NCBI RefSeq assembly: GCF_029946005.1
Contig: NZ_JAQSDR010000006.1
Location: 248,001 to 312,000 of the forward strand
Reading direction: 5' to 3'
Length of the DNA stretch: 64,000 nt
From: Aquabacterium sp.
GTDB lineage: Bacteria; Pseudomonadota; Gammaproteobacteria; Burkholderiales; Burkholderiaceae_C
Shown: positions 38,805-48,498 of the stretch, in pieces
Numbering within the stretch: the first letter of the stretch is position 1
Layout of the letters: each line of letters begins with the position of its first letter
Translations under genes and position numbers: made by a program
The notes under the pieces: model-generated
Told to the model about the DNA's origin: nothing
What the model saw: the letters and a program-made list of their open reading frames with translations, nothing else
Databases searched by the model: none

Positions 38805-41800
38805 TCAGGGGGGTCGTCTGTGAAAAAGGCGGTCCAGCGCCACGTACACCACGGGCGTCGAATACAGCGTGAGCACCTGGCTGACCAGCAATCCGCCCAC
38901 CACGGCGAAGCCCAACGGCTGACGCAGCTCGGCGCCAGTGCCCAGGCCCAGCATGAGTGGAATGGCCGCCAGCAAAGCCGCGATCGTGGTCATCAGGATG
39001 GGCCTGAATCGCGCCAGGCAGGCTTCGTGGATGGCTTCGCGCGGCGACAGCCCCCGTTCGCGCTGGGCCTGCAGGGCAAAGTCGATCAGCAGGATGCCGT
39101 TCTTCTTGACGATGCCGATGAGCAGCACCAGGCCGATCAGCGCCATCACGGAGAAGTCCATGCCGCTGACCCACAACAAGGCCACGGCCCCGAGCCCCGC
39201 CGAAGGCAAGGTCGACAGGATGGTGAGCGGGTGCACGAAGCTTTCGTAAAGCACACCCAGGATGATGTAGACGGCCAGCACGGCCGCCAGGATGAGGTAA
39301 GGCTGGGAGGCCAGCGAATCCTGAAAGGCCTGGGCCGCACCCTGAAAGCGCCCGGCCACGCTGGCGGGCACATTGAGTTCAGTGCGCGTCTGCGCCATCA
39401 GTTGAACCGCCTCGCCCAGAGACACGCCTGGCGCCAGGTTGAAGGACAAGTTCACCGCGGGCGACATGCCATTGTGGGCGATGGTGAGCGGGCCGTTGTC
39501 CAGAGGCTCGGCGCGGGCCACTTCGGCCAGAGGCACCATCTGGCCGGTCTTGGCCGAGCGCAGGTAGAGCCAGTCCAGGCTGTCAGCCCTGCCGCGCAAA
39601 GCAGGGTCGATCTCCAGCACCACCTGGTACTGCGTCACCTCGGTTTGCACCTCGCTGATCTGGCGCTGGCCATAGGCGTTGTAGAGCAGCTGGTTGATGT
39701 CGTCCACGTTCAGGCCGTGGCGGGCAGCGGCGGCGCGGTCGATGGTGAGGCGGGCCACGCCAGCCCCCAGTTGCAGGTCGTTCGATACATCGCGGAACTG
39801 CGGCAGGCGGCCCAGGCGCTCGGTGAGTCGGTCGGCCCAGGTGGCCAGCTCGTCGCTGTCATTGCTTTGCAAGGCGTATTGGTACTGGGTGCGGGCGGGG
39901 CCCGTGCCCAGGTTGATGTCCTGGGCCGAGCGCAGGTAGAGCATCACGCCGGGCACCTGGTTGAACTGGGGGCGCAAGCGGCCGATCAGCCCTTCGGCCG
40001 ACACGTCGCGGTCGCCGCGGTCTTTCAGCACGATCCAGAAGCGCCCGCTCGACACGTTGGAGCTGCCGCCGGTGGCGCCCACCGAGTGCGCGAAGCCCTG
40101 CACGGCCGGGTCCTTGGCCACGATGGCGGCCAGGGCCTGGTGCTTGGCCACCATTTCATCAAACGACAGATCCTGCGCGCCCTGGGTGGTGCCCAGCACA
40201 AAGGCCGTGTCCTGCAGCGGGAAGAAGCCCTTCGGCACGGCCACATAGGCCGCCACGGCCACGGCCAGCGTGCCAAAGAACGCCGTGAGCATGGTGCGAG
40301 GGTGGTCCAGCGCCCAGCCCACGCTGCGACCATAGCCCGCGATGAAGCGGCTCAGCCAATCATCTTCATTGTGGGCCGGGGCGCTCTTCATGAAACGCGA
40401 GGCCATCATGGGCGCCAGCGTGAGCGAAGCCAGCACCGACACGAGGATGGCCAACGTGACGGTGACCGCGAACTCACTGAACAGGCGCCCCACCACGCCC
40501 CCCATGAACAGCAGCGGGATGAAGGCCGCGATCAACGAGATGCTGATGGACACCACCGTGAAGCCGATCTCGGCCGAGCCCTTGAGCGCGGCCTCTCGCA
40601 TGGGCACGCCCATTTCCAGGTGACGGTGGATGTTCTCGACCACCACGATGGCGTCATCGACCACGAAGCCCACCGCGATGATCAGCGCCACCAAAGTCAG
40701 GTTGTTCAGGCTGAAGCCCAGCGCGTGCATGCCGGCGATGGTGGCCACCAGGGCCACGCCCAACACCGCCGTCACGATGAGGGTGGCGGACAACTGCCGC
40801 AGGAACAAACCCATCACGACCACCACCAGCACCACCGTCAGGCCCAGGGTGATCTCGACCTCGTGCAAGGACGAACGGATGGTGCGGGTGCGGTCGTTCA
40901 GCACGCTGACCTCGACGCTGGCGGGCAGGCGCTCTTGCAAACGCGGCAAGGCCGCCAGCACGCGATCGACCGTGTCCACGATGTTGGCATCCGGTTGGCG
41001 GCGAACAATGATGTTCAGGCCCTCGCGGCCGTTTTGCCAGGCTTTCACATAGTCGTTCTCGGCGCCCTCACTCACCTTGGCCACGTCAGCGATGCGCACG
41101 GGCACGCCGTCCCGGTCGGCCACCACCACGTCGGCATAGTCGTTCGGCTTGAAGAGTTGGTCGTTGGTGGCCAAGGTGGCGTTGCGCTCGGCGCCCACCA
41201 GCGAGCCCTTGGGCTGGTTGACGCTGGCCTTCTGCACGGCGGCGCGGATGTCGGCCAGCGTGAGCCCCTGGGCGGCTAGCTGCGCGGGCGAAGCCTGGAT
41301 GCGGATGGCGGGCTTTTGCTGGCCCACAATGCCCACGTCGGACACGCCCTGGATCTGGCTCATCTGGCGCGTGAGCACCGTTTCGGTCAGGTCACTGAGC
41401 TCGGTCATCGACAGCACGTCCGAGTTCACGCCCAGCACCAGGATCGGGCTGTCAGCCGGGTTCACCTTGCGCCAGGTGGGCTGCGAAGGCATGTCGGACG
41501 GCAGCCGACCAGCCACCGCGTTGAGCGCCGACTGCACCTCTTGCGCGGCGGCGGTGATGTCCTTGTCGAGCGTGAACTGCAGCGTGATGCTGGTGGCGCC
41601 CAGCGAGCTGGTGGACGTCATCTCGGTGATGCCGGCAATGCCGCTGAGTTCGACCTCCAGGGGGGTGGCCACGGCCGCGGCCATGGTGTCTGGGCTGGCA
41701 CCCGGCAAGCGCGCCGAGATCTGGATGGTGGGGAACTCGGCCTGCGGCAGCGGCGCCACCGGCAGCTTGGGGAAAGCAAAGAGGCCCAACAGCACCAGGG

Positions 41801-41897
41801 CCAGGGTCAGCAGTGTGGTGGCCACTGGGTGGTCGATGAACCACGCCGAGGGGTTGAATCGGGATCGGTCATCCTGGGGCGGGAGGGCAGCTGACAT
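38805..41897 (-). CDS. RND multidrug efflux pump, inner-membrane subunit (MdtB/MuxB-like)
   Basis: The 1030-residue protein has twelve TM helices. RND hallmarks are the N-terminal PSAWFIDHPVATTLLTLALV, the porter-domain region ARLPGASPDTMAAAVATPLE and the proton-relay Asp pair in VGFVVDDAIVVVENIHRHLE (TM4), with AALKGSAEIGFTVVSISISL next to it. The second half repeats with LIGIVKKNGILLIDFALQAQ. The start follows the adaptor gene by 3 bases, forming a two-gene operon. MdtB/MuxB relatives usually act with a second RND subunit (MdtC/MuxC), which is missing here, as is an outer-membrane factor. The substrate is unknown. Confidence 0.94.
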   Translation of the reverse strand: MSAALPPQDDRSRFNPSAWFIDHPVATTLLTLALVLLGLFAFPKLPVAPLPQAEFPTIQISARLPGASPDTMAAAVATPLEVELSGIAGITEMTSTSSLGATSITLQFTLDKDITAAAQEVQSALNAVAGRLPSDMPSQPTWRKVNPADSPILVLGVNSDVLSMTELSDLTETVLTRQMSQIQGVSDVGIVGQQKPAIRIQASPAQLAAQGLTLADIRAAVQKASVNQPKGSLVGAERNATLATNDQLFKPNDYADVVVADRDGVPVRIADVAKVSEGAENDYVKAWQNGREGLNIIVRRQPDANIVDTVDRVLAALPRLQERLPASVEVSVLNDRTRTIRSSLHEVEITLGLTVVLVVVVMGLFLRQLSATLIVTAVLGVALVATIAGMHALGFSLNNLTLVALIIAVGFVVDDAIVVVENIHRHLEMGVPMREAALKGSAEIGFTVVSISISLIAAFIPLLFMGGVVGRLFSEFAVTVTLAILVSVLASLTLAPMMASRFMKSAPAHNEDDWLSRFIAGYGRSVGWALDHPRTMLTAFFGTLAVAVAAYVAVPKGFFPLQDTAFVLGTTQGAQDLSFDEMVAKHQALAAIVAKDPAVQGFAHSVGATGGSSNVSSGRFWIVLKDRGDRDVSAEGLIGRLRPQFNQVPGVMLYLRSAQDINLGTGPARTQYQYALQSNDSDELATWADRLTERLGRLPQFRDVSNDLQLGAGVARLTIDRAAAARHGLNVDDINQLLYNAYGQRQISEVQTEVTQYQVVLEIDPALRGRADSLDWLYLRSAKTGQMVPLAEVARAEPLDNGPLTIAHNGMSPAVNLSFNLAPGVSLGEAVQLMAQTRTELNVPASVAGRFQGAAQAFQDSLASQPYLILAAVLAVYIILGVLYESFVHPLTILSTLPSAGLGAVALLWVSGMDFSVMALIGLVLLIGIVKKNGILLIDFALQAQRERGLSPREAIHEACLARFRPILMTTIAALLAAIPLMLGLGTGAELRQPLGFAVVGGLLVSQVLTLYSTPVVYVALDRLFHRRPP

Positions 41898-41900
41898 GCG

Positions 41901-43034
41901 TCAACTCTTCGCGTCGGCGAGCACGCGCACCGTCTGCGCCGGTTTGAGGCGAGACTGCCCATCCACCACCAAGCGGTCACCCGGCTGGATGGCACCGGCG
42001 GCCAGCACCGCGCGCTCGTCGTTCTGCCAGCGCACCGCCACGGGCACCATGTCGGCCTTGTCGCCCGTCACGCGCCACACGAAGCTGCCTTTGAGACCGC
42101 GCTGCACGGCATTGGCGGGCACCACCAGGGCTTGCGGCATCTGGCCGGTCACCAGGGTCACGGCCACGAACTGGCCTGGCCAGAGGTTCTCAGCCACGTT
42201 GGGCACCTGGGCTTTCAAACGCAGGGAACCGTTGCCAGGATCGACCACGTTGTCGGCCGTCAACAGGCGACCCTGTGTCAAGGCAGTGCCGCGTTCACGG
42301 TCGGACACGCGAACGGTGGCGCCCCCGTTGACCTTCAAAGCTTCACGAACATCGGCCAGGCGGGTTTGCGGAGCCGAAAACACGATGCCCATGGGCTGGG
42401 TCTGGACCACGGTGACCAGCCCCGCCACATCGCTGGGCCTCACGAAATTGCCAGCATCGACCACCCGCAAGCCCACCCGGCCAGTCACCGGGGACGTGAT
42501 GGTGGTGAACGACAACTGCACCCGGGCCGCGCTCAAAGCCGCGTCCTGGGCGCGGATCTGCGACTGCAGCTGCACCACGGCGGCCGCCTGCTGATCTCGT
42601 TGCTGCACTGGCACGGCAGACTGCGCCGCCAGGCCTTCATAGCGTCTCAAGTCAGCGCTGGCGAGCTGCAGCTGAGATTGAAGGCGTGTCAACTCCGCTT
42701 CGGCCTGAGCCAGTTGGGCTTTCAGCGCACGGTCATCCAGCCTGGCCAGCACGTCGCCCCGGGCCACGCGTTGGCCTTCGGTGAAACGCACCTCGGTGAG
42801 GACGCCCTCGATCTGGGGTCGCACCAGCACTTGGTGCAAGGACTGCACGCGGCCGATCATCCGCAACTCCATCGGCACATCTTGCTGAGCTGCCTGCGCG
42901 ACCCTCACGGGCACACCTGGCGCCGACTTCGGCGCGGGCGCTGCCTGCAGACGCGGCGACCCAGGCATTGTCAAAGCGACCAAGCCTGCGCCAACAAGCA
43001 GACAGACCGCCCACCAGAATCTGGACATAGACAT
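41901..43034 (-). CDS. RND efflux periplasmic adaptor (MdtA-like membrane fusion protein)
   Basis: The 377-residue HlyD-type adaptor has an N-terminal signal/anchor (WWAVCLLVGAGLVALTMPG), the barrel/lipoyl halves (GRVQSLHQVLVRPQIEGVLT and TTITSPVTGRVGLRVVDAGN), an alpha-hairpin coiled coil between them (AQLAQAEAELTRLQSQLQLA) and a membrane-proximal domain. It has no lipobox Cys. GGAAA lies before the ATG at 43034; a second ATG two codons later is also possible. Co-transcribed with the RND pump 3 bases downstream. It starts 77 bases from the end of lspA, same strand. Confidence 0.93.
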   Translation of the reverse strand: MSMSRFWWAVCLLVGAGLVALTMPGSPRLQAAPAPKSAPGVPVRVAQAAQQDVPMELRMIGRVQSLHQVLVRPQIEGVLTEVRFTEGQRVARGDVLARLDDRALKAQLAQAEAELTRLQSQLQLASADLRRYEGLAAQSAVPVQQRDQQAAAVVQLQSQIRAQDAALSAARVQLSFTTITSPVTGRVGLRVVDAGNFVRPSDVAGLVTVVQTQPMGIVFSAPQTRLADVREALKVNGGATVRVSDRERGTALTQGRLLTADNVVDPGNGSLRLKAQVPNVAENLWPGQFVAVTLVTGQMPQALVVPANAVQRGLKGSFVWRVTGDKADMVPVAVRWQNDERAVLAAGAIQPGDRLVVDGQSRLKPAQTVRVLADAKS

Positions 43035-43090
43035 GCGCTTTCCGTGTGAACAACCAGCGCATGTTAAAGGAGCGCCTCGGGCACCTTGTT

Positions 43091-43109
43091 AAGGGCAGGT
43101 AAAGCCCTT
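43091..43109 (-). terminator. Weak hairpin after lspA
   Basis: AAGGGC-(7-base loop)-GCCCTT lies right after the lspA stop and before the efflux adaptor gene. It has a 6-bp stem but no T run on the minus strand, so termination may be partial. Confidence 0.3.
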
Positions 43110-43111
43110 TG

Positions 43112-43630
43112 TCAGGATTTTCGAACCCGGCGCAACTCATCGAGGATCAGCAAAGCTGCCCCGATGGTGATGCTGCAGTCGGCCACGTTGAACGCTGGAA
43201 AGTGCCCCCCCGGGAACAGCGGCGACATCCAGGACCAGTGGAAATCCAGGAAATCAACCACGTAACCGTAGACGAGGCGATCCACCACGTTGCCCACCGC
43301 ACCGGCCAGGATCAGGGACAGGGCCCAGGCAAACATCTTTTGCTGCCCGTGCTGGCGCAGCATGTAGATGATGAACCCAGCGGCCAACGCCCCCAAGCCT
43401 ACAAAGAACCAGCGCTGCCAGCCTCCCGCGTTGGCCAGGAAAGAGAACGCCGCACCGGAGTTGTGCGCACGCACCAGGTTGAAAAAGCCGGTGACGTGGC
43501 GGCTGTCGCCATGCTGGAAAAAACCCACGATCAAGGTCTTGGTGACCTGGTCCAGCAAGAAGATGATGAGGGCGATGCCCAGCCAAGGCCAAAGGCCGCC
43601 AGTGGCGCCGCTTGATTTGCGCGTGGCCAT
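43112..43630 (-). CDS. lspA: Lipoprotein signal peptidase (signal peptidase II)
   Basis: LspA cleaves prolipoprotein signals in the inner membrane. The 172-residue protein has four TM helices, with [12 protein letters not shown] at TM1, [10 protein letters not shown], and the two catalytic Asp motifs [20 protein letters not shown] and [13 protein letters not shown] take the ATG at 43630 with AGGTGG about 7 bases upstream; a TTG two codons earlier overlaps ileS. It follows ileS by 2 bases, the conserved ileS-lspA operon. Lipoproteins in this window (PilP, LptM, the alpha-2-macroglobulin, the CsgG homologue) would be its clients. Confidence 0.96.
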   Translation of the reverse strand: MATRKSSGATGGLWPWLGIALIIFLLDQVTKTLIVGFFQHGDSRHVTGFFNLVRAHNSGAAFSFLANAGGWQRWFFVGLGALAAGFIIYMLRQHGQQKMFAWALSLILAGAVGNVVDRLVYGYVVDFLDFHWSWMSPLFPGGHFPAFNVADCSITIGAALLILDELRRVRKS

Positions 43631-43632
43631 CG

Positions 43633-46509
43633 TCAAGCCACCTGGCGGGTTTCACCCTCGCCGTACAAGTTACTGACACAGCGGCCGCAAATGGTGGCGT
43701 ACTGGGGATCGCTGCCCACGTCATCGCGGTAATGCCAGCAACGCTCGCACTTGGCCTGGGGGGAGGGCGTGACCGACACGGACAGGGCATCACCCTCGGC
43801 CAGGCTGGCCTTGGACGTGATCAGCACGAACTTCAGATCCTCGCCCAACGAGGCCAGCAAGACATGGTCGGCGGCACCAACTGTGACCGTGACATCGGCC
43901 TGCAAGGAAGCACCGACCAGACCTTGCGTGCGCACGGCTTCGATGTCCTTGTTGACCAATTCTCGGATCTCTTTGACGCGCGCCCACTTGCTCAGCAGCG
44001 CCGCGTCGGTGTCGCCAAACGCCCAATAGGTTTCGGTGAAGATGGTCTCGCCTTGCTTGAGCACTTGCCAGGCTTCCTCGGCCGTGAAGCTGAGGAAAGG
44101 CGCCATCCAGCGCAGCATGGCTTGCGTGATCTGGTAGAGAGCCGTTTGCGCGCTGCGGCGGGCCAGCGACTTGGGCGCCGTCGTGTAGAGGCGGTCTTTC
44201 AGCACATCGAGGTAGAAAGCGCCCAGGTCTTCGGAGCAGTAGACCTGCAGCTTGCCGACCACGGGGTGGAACTCGTAGCGCTCGTAGTGGGACAGGATGT
44301 CGGCCTGCAGCTCGGCGGCGCGCGCCAAGGCGTAGCGGTCGATTTCCAGCAACTCGCTGGCGGGCACGGCATCTTGCTTAAAGTCGAAATCGCTGGTGTT
44401 GGCCAGCAAAAAGCGCAGGGTGTTGCGGATGCGGCGGTAGCCATCGACCACGCGGGCCAAGATCTTGTCGTCGCCCGCGATGTCGCCGGAGTAATCGCTG
44501 GACGCGACCCACAGGCGGATGATCTCGGCGCCCAGCTTCTTGGACGTTTCTTGCGGATCGACACCGTTGCCGGTGGACTTGCTCATCTTTCTGCCCTGGC
44601 TGTCCACCGTGAAGCCATGGGTGAGCAGGCCCTTGTAGGGCGCGCGGCCGTACATGGCGCTGGCCACCAGCAGCGAGCTGTGGAACCAGCCGCGGTGCTG
44701 GTCGTGCCCTTCCAGGTAGAGATCGGCCTCGGGGCCTTGGGCGTGGCCGGCGTTCGGGTGGCTGCCCGACTCGGGGTTGAGCACGTGGAAGAAGGACGAG
44801 CCGGAGTCGAACCACACATCGAGGATGTCGGTGGATTTGCTGTAGTGCTCGGCCGAATGTTCGCCCGAGGCGCCCAACCAGTCGGCCGGGTCGAGCTTGG
44901 CCCAGGCTTCAACGCCGCCCTGCTGGACCAGGTCCACCGCGCGGTCCACAAAGGCCATGGTGTCGGGATGCAATTCACCCGTCACCTTGTGCAGGAAGAA
45001 GGGCAGCGGCACGCCCCAGTTGCGCTGGCGGCTGATGCACCAGTCGGGCCGGTTGGCGATCATGTCGCGCAGGCGCACGCGGCCGTTCTCGGGGTAGAAA
45101 GCGGTCTGGTCGATGGCGTCGAGTGCGATCTGGCGCAGGGTTTTGTCGGCCTTGTTCGTGGTGAACACGCCCTCGCCTTCATCCATGCGCACGAACCATT
45201 GCGCGGCGGCGCGGAAGATCACCGGCTTTTTGTGGCGCCAGCAGTGCGGGTAGCTGTGGGTGATGTCGCTGGAGGCCAGCAGGCGGTGGTGCTCGCGCAG
45301 CGTCTCGCTGATGACGGGCGCGGCCTTCCAGATGTGCTGGCCGCCGAACAGGGGCAACTCGGCTTCGTAGACGCCGTGGCCTTGCACGGGGTTGAGGATG
45401 TCGTCGAAGCTCAGGCCGTGGGCCAGGCAGGATTGGAAGTCGTCCACGCCATAGGCGGGCGCGGCGTGCACGATGCCGGTGCCGTCCTCGGCGCTAACGT
45501 AGTCGGCCAGGTAGATGGGGGCTTCGCGGTCGTAACCCTTGTCCACGGCGGCCAGCGGGTGCTTGAACTTGAGGCCTTCGAGCTTGGCGCCCGTGGTGGT
45601 GGCCAGCACCTTCACTTGATCGGGCTCGAAGCCGAAGCGGGCCGTGGCCTTCTCGACCAGCGATTCGGCCAGGATCAGCAGGCCACGCGGCGTGTCGACC
45701 AGGGCGTAGCTCAGCTCAGGGTGCACGTTCAAGGCCTGGTTGGCGGGGATGGTCCAGGCGGTGGTCGTCCAGATCACGGCGAAGGCGTCCTTGCCGCTCA
45801 GCGAAGGCAGGCCGAAAGCGGCGGCCAATTCGGCAGGCTGGCTGCTCAAAAACTGCACGTCCAGCGTCTGCGACTTCTTGTCGGCGTATTCGATCTCGAA
45901 CTCGGCCAACGACGAGCCGCAATCAAAACACCAGTACACAGGCTTGAGGCCCCGGTACACAAAGCCACGCTCGATGATCTTCTTGAGCGCGCGGATTTCG
46001 CCCGCCTCGTTGCCAAAGTCCATCGTGCGATAGGGATGGTCCCAATCGGCCAGCACGCCCAGGCGCTTGAAGTCGGCGCGCTGCAGGTCGACCTGCTCGC
46101 CCGCGTAGGCACGGGCCTTGGCCTGCGCATCGTCGCGGCTCAAGTTGCGGCCAAAGGTCTTCTCGATCTGGTTCTCGATGGGCAGGCCGTGGCAATCCCA
46201 GCCGGGCACGAGCATGGCGTCCATGCCCTTGAGCTGGCGCGCCTTCACGATCATGTCCTTCAGGATCTTGTTGACGGCGTGGCCCATGTGGATCTGGCCG
46301 TTGGCGTAGGGCGGGCCGTCGTGCAGCACGAATTTGGGCGCGCCACAGCGGGCGTCGCGCAGCTTCTTGTAGATGCCCTGGTCTTCCCACTGTTTCGTCC
46401 AGCCCGGCTCGCGCTTGGGCAGGTCGCCGCGCATCGGGAAGGGGGTGTCGGGCATGTTCAGCGTGGCGCGGTAGGCGCTGCCGGCTTGGCTTTTATCGTC
46501 TTGGCTCAT
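43633..46509 (-). CDS. ileS: Isoleucyl-tRNA synthetase
   Basis: The 958-residue class I synthetase starts [24 protein letters not shown] is HMGH at 74-77 in [12 protein letters not shown] and KMSKS begins at residue 641 ([11 protein letters not shown]). The editing domain lies between. The C-terminus has the zinc site KCERCWHY...CGRCVSNL, the bacterial (type 1) IleRS signature. Canonical order ribF-ileS-lspA on the minus strand, with 94 bases from ribF and 2 bases to lspA. The opposite strand has a very long open frame that is only a shadow. Confidence 0.98.
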   Translation of the reverse strand: MSQDDKSQAGSAYRATLNMPDTPFPMRGDLPKREPGWTKQWEDQGIYKKLRDARCGAPKFVLHDGPPYANGQIHMGHAVNKILKDMIVKARQLKGMDAMLVPGWDCHGLPIENQIEKTFGRNLSRDDAQAKARAYAGEQVDLQRADFKRLGVLADWDHPYRTMDFGNEAGEIRALKKIIERGFVYRGLKPVYWCFDCGSSLAEFEIEYADKKSQTLDVQFLSSQPAELAAAFGLPSLSGKDAFAVIWTTTAWTIPANQALNVHPELSYALVDTPRGLLILAESLVEKATARFGFEPDQVKVLATTTGAKLEGLKFKHPLAAVDKGYDREAPIYLADYVSAEDGTGIVHAAPAYGVDDFQSCLAHGLSFDDILNPVQGHGVYEAELPLFGGQHIWKAAPVISETLREHHRLLASSDITHSYPHCWRHKKPVIFRAAAQWFVRMDEGEGVFTTNKADKTLRQIALDAIDQTAFYPENGRVRLRDMIANRPDWCISRQRNWGVPLPFFLHKVTGELHPDTMAFVDRAVDLVQQGGVEAWAKLDPADWLGASGEHSAEHYSKSTDILDVWFDSGSSFFHVLNPESGSHPNAGHAQGPEADLYLEGHDQHRGWFHSSLLVASAMYGRAPYKGLLTHGFTVDSQGRKMSKSTGNGVDPQETSKKLGAEIIRLWVASSDYSGDIAGDDKILARVVDGYRRIRNTLRFLLANTSDFDFKQDAVPASELLEIDRYALARAAELQADILSHYERYEFHPVVGKLQVYCSEDLGAFYLDVLKDRLYTTAPKSLARRSAQTALYQITQAMLRWMAPFLSFTAEEAWQVLKQGETIFTETYWAFGDTDAALLSKWARVKEIRELVNKDIEAVRTQGLVGASLQADVTVTVGAADHVLLASLGEDLKFVLITSKASLAEGDALSVSVTPSPQAKCERCWHYRDDVGSDPQYATICGRCVSNLYGEGETRQVA

Positions 46510-46603
46510 GGGGGATTTCTGGCTGCGCGGGCGCTCTTTTCAAGGAAAGGCGAGCCCCGCGGACGGTTGTTCGGCTGGCGACAGGAAGGACGTGCAGCAA
46601 CCG

Positions 46604-47590
46604 TCAAATTCGGTCGCGGGTGGTCTGGCGACCTTGCGACTCGAAGAACACGCGAGCGTCTGAAATGTCCTGGTGGATGGCCGCCTGCAAGGCCTCCAGC
46701 CCGTCATAGCGGGCTTCGTCTCGGAGTTTGTGCAGCAGTTCCACCCGGACGATTTTACCGTAGCCGCCCTCGGTGCCCAGATTGGCGGGCCAATCGAAGC
46801 AATGGACCTCGAGCAGGACGCGCCCGGCGTCTTCCACCGTGGGGCGCACGCCCAGGCTGGCGACGCCGTCCAGCGGGTGCGGGGCCAGGCCATGGGTGCG
46901 GACTGCGAAGATGCCCCGGGTGGCCGGTTTCTGGTGGCCGAAGCGCACATTCATGGTCCGGCAGCCCAGATCGCGGCCCAGTTTCTGGCCATGGATGACG
47001 TGGCCGCTGATGCTGTAGGGACGGCCCAGCAGGCCAGCCACCTGGTTCATGTCGCCGACGGCCAGGGCATCGCGCACGACCGAACTGGACACGCGTGTGC
47101 CGTGGACTTCGTAGCTGAGCATGCGGGCGACGTCGAAGCCGCGCTGGCCGCCAGCGGCGTCCAGGAAGTCGTAGTCACCGGCGCGCTTGGCGCCAAAGCG
47201 GAAGTCGTCGCCCACCAGCACGTATTGGGCGTGCAGGCCGTTGACCAGCACCTGGTCGATGAATTCGTCGGGCGTGAGGCTGGCCAGGCGACGGTCAAAA
47301 GGCAGCACCACGACCTGGTCGATACCGCAGCGTTCAAGCTCGGACAACTTGTCGCGCAGGGTGGCGATGCGGGCGGGGGCCAGCTCGGGCTTGCCTGCCA
47401 GCGCGGCGAAGAAGTCGCGGGGATGAGGTTCGAAAGTCATCACCGCGCTGGGCAGGCCGCGGTGCTGGGCTTCATTGCGCAGCAGGGCCAGCATGGCCTG
47501 GTGGCCCCGGTGCACACCATCGAAGTTGCCGATGGTCAGGGCGCAGGCTGGGGACAGGGCCGCATGGTGAAATCCGCGAAAGACTTGCAT
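46604..47590 (-). CDS. ribF: Bifunctional riboflavin kinase / FAD synthetase
   Basis: RibF makes FMN and FAD from riboflavin. The 328-residue protein has the adenylyltransferase domain first (IGNFDGVHRGHQ, about 21-32; VLVGDDFRFGAKRAGD) with SSSVVRDALAVGDM, then the C-terminal kinase domain (GHVIHGQKLGRDLGCRTMNV; GIFAVRTHGL; ASLGVRPTV). The length is standard. It is the upstream member of the ribF-ileS-lspA cluster. No FMN riboswitch is apparent upstream, where the rsuA-like gene ends 13 bases away on the same strand. Confidence 0.97.
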   Translation of the reverse strand: MQVFRGFHHAALSPACALTIGNFDGVHRGHQAMLALLRNEAQHRGLPSAVMTFEPHPRDFFAALAGKPELAPARIATLRDKLSELERCGIDQVVVLPFDRRLASLTPDEFIDQVLVNGLHAQYVLVGDDFRFGAKRAGDYDFLDAAGGQRGFDVARMLSYEVHGTRVSSSVVRDALAVGDMNQVAGLLGRPYSISGHVIHGQKLGRDLGCRTMNVRFGHQKPATRGIFAVRTHGLAPHPLDGVASLGVRPTVEDAGRVLLEVHCFDWPANLGTEGGYGKIVRVELLHKLRDEARYDGLEALQAAIHQDISDARVFFESQGRQTTRDRI

Positions 47591-47603
47591 AAGTCCTTGA
47601 TTA

Positions 47604-48332
47604 TCAAGGCAACACCAAGGAGGCGTCTTCCAGCCAACGCCACTGGCCGGGGGCCAGGTCTTCAGGCAAGGTCAGTTGGCCGATGGAACTGCGGTGCAAA
47701 GCCTCGACCCGGTTGCCCACGGCCGCCACCATGCGCTTGACCTGATGGTATTTGCCCTGGGTCAAGGACATGCGCAGGTGGAACTCGGAGACCATCTCAG
47801 CGTGTTCGGCCAGCACGGGCGTCGGGTCGTCGTCGAGCACCACGCCCGACATCAATGACTGAATCTGCTTGTCCGTCAAGGGATGCTTGACGGTCGTTTC
47901 ATAAACCTTGGGCACGTTGTGTTTGGGCGAGGTCAGCTTGTGCAGCAAGGCGCCGTCGTCGGTCATCAACAGCAAGCCAGTGGTGTCCTGGTCCAGGCGC
48001 CCCACGGGTTGCAGGCCACGGCGACGCAATGGTGGCGCCAGCAGGTTGTGCACGCCGGGCCAGGCGCCGGGCTTGAGCGAGCACTCATAACCGGCCGGCT
48101 TGTTCAGCATCACCAGGGCCTTGACGTGGGTGACCCAGGGCTGGCCGTCAACCACCAACTCCAGCCGGTCTTCCGGGAAAGCGGCATCGGGGTCATCCAC
48201 CAACTCGCCGCGCACGCTGACCAGCTTGCTGACGATGAGGCCTTCGCACTCACGGCGCGCACCAAAGCCCTGCGCGAACAGAATCTGGTCAAGGGGCTGG
48301 TGACCAGCGGGCAAACGAGGACGTGGTGGCAT
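47604..48332 (-). CDS. rsuA: RsuA-family 16S rRNA pseudouridine synthase
   Basis: The protein of about 242 residues has an N-terminal S4-like RNA-binding part (LDQILFAQGFGARRECEGLI) and the catalytic domain VMLNKPAGYECS, GRLDQDTTGLLLMTDDG (with the nucleophile Asp) and the C-terminal LTQGKYHQVKRMVAAVGNRV. This matches RsuA, which forms pseudouridine 516 in 16S rRNA; a close paralogue cannot be excluded. The ATG at 48332 gives the usual N-terminus, MPPRPRLPAGHQPLDQ; an in-frame start at 48413 has no support. It ends 13 bases before ribF. Confidence 0.9.
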   Translation of the reverse strand: MPPRPRLPAGHQPLDQILFAQGFGARRECEGLIVSKLVSVRGELVDDPDAAFPEDRLELVVDGQPWVTHVKALVMLNKPAGYECSLKPGAWPGVHNLLAPPLRRRGLQPVGRLDQDTTGLLLMTDDGALLHKLTSPKHNVPKVYETTVKHPLTDKQIQSLMSGVVLDDDPTPVLAEHAEMVSEFHLRMSLTQGKYHQVKRMVAAVGNRVEALHRSSIGQLTLPEDLAPGQWRWLEDASLVLP

Positions 48333-48498
48333 GGAAAATGGCTTTGCTGAGGCGGGACGTGCGGGAATGACATGATGCCATCGACCCAGGCAGGGGCCGG
48401 GTGATGCTGGCACGCGACCTGCGAAGCAGAAAGTGCTTCCAAGACCGCAGTGTCTGCCTCACGATAGCAACCTTGCTCACTTCATCAAGCCACCCACC

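Noticed and set aside
38715..41279. Long open frame on the plus strand (over 850 codons)
   Set aside because: Antisense to the RND pump gene, with Gln/His/Arg-rich low-complexity translation.
43612..46998. Very long open frame (over 1100 codons) on the plus strand
   Set aside because: It is antisense to ileS and ribF. Its translation has no recognised domain, a composition biased to Ala/Gly/Val/His/Gln, and the opposite strand encodes well-known proteins with intact HIGH/KMSKS motifs.
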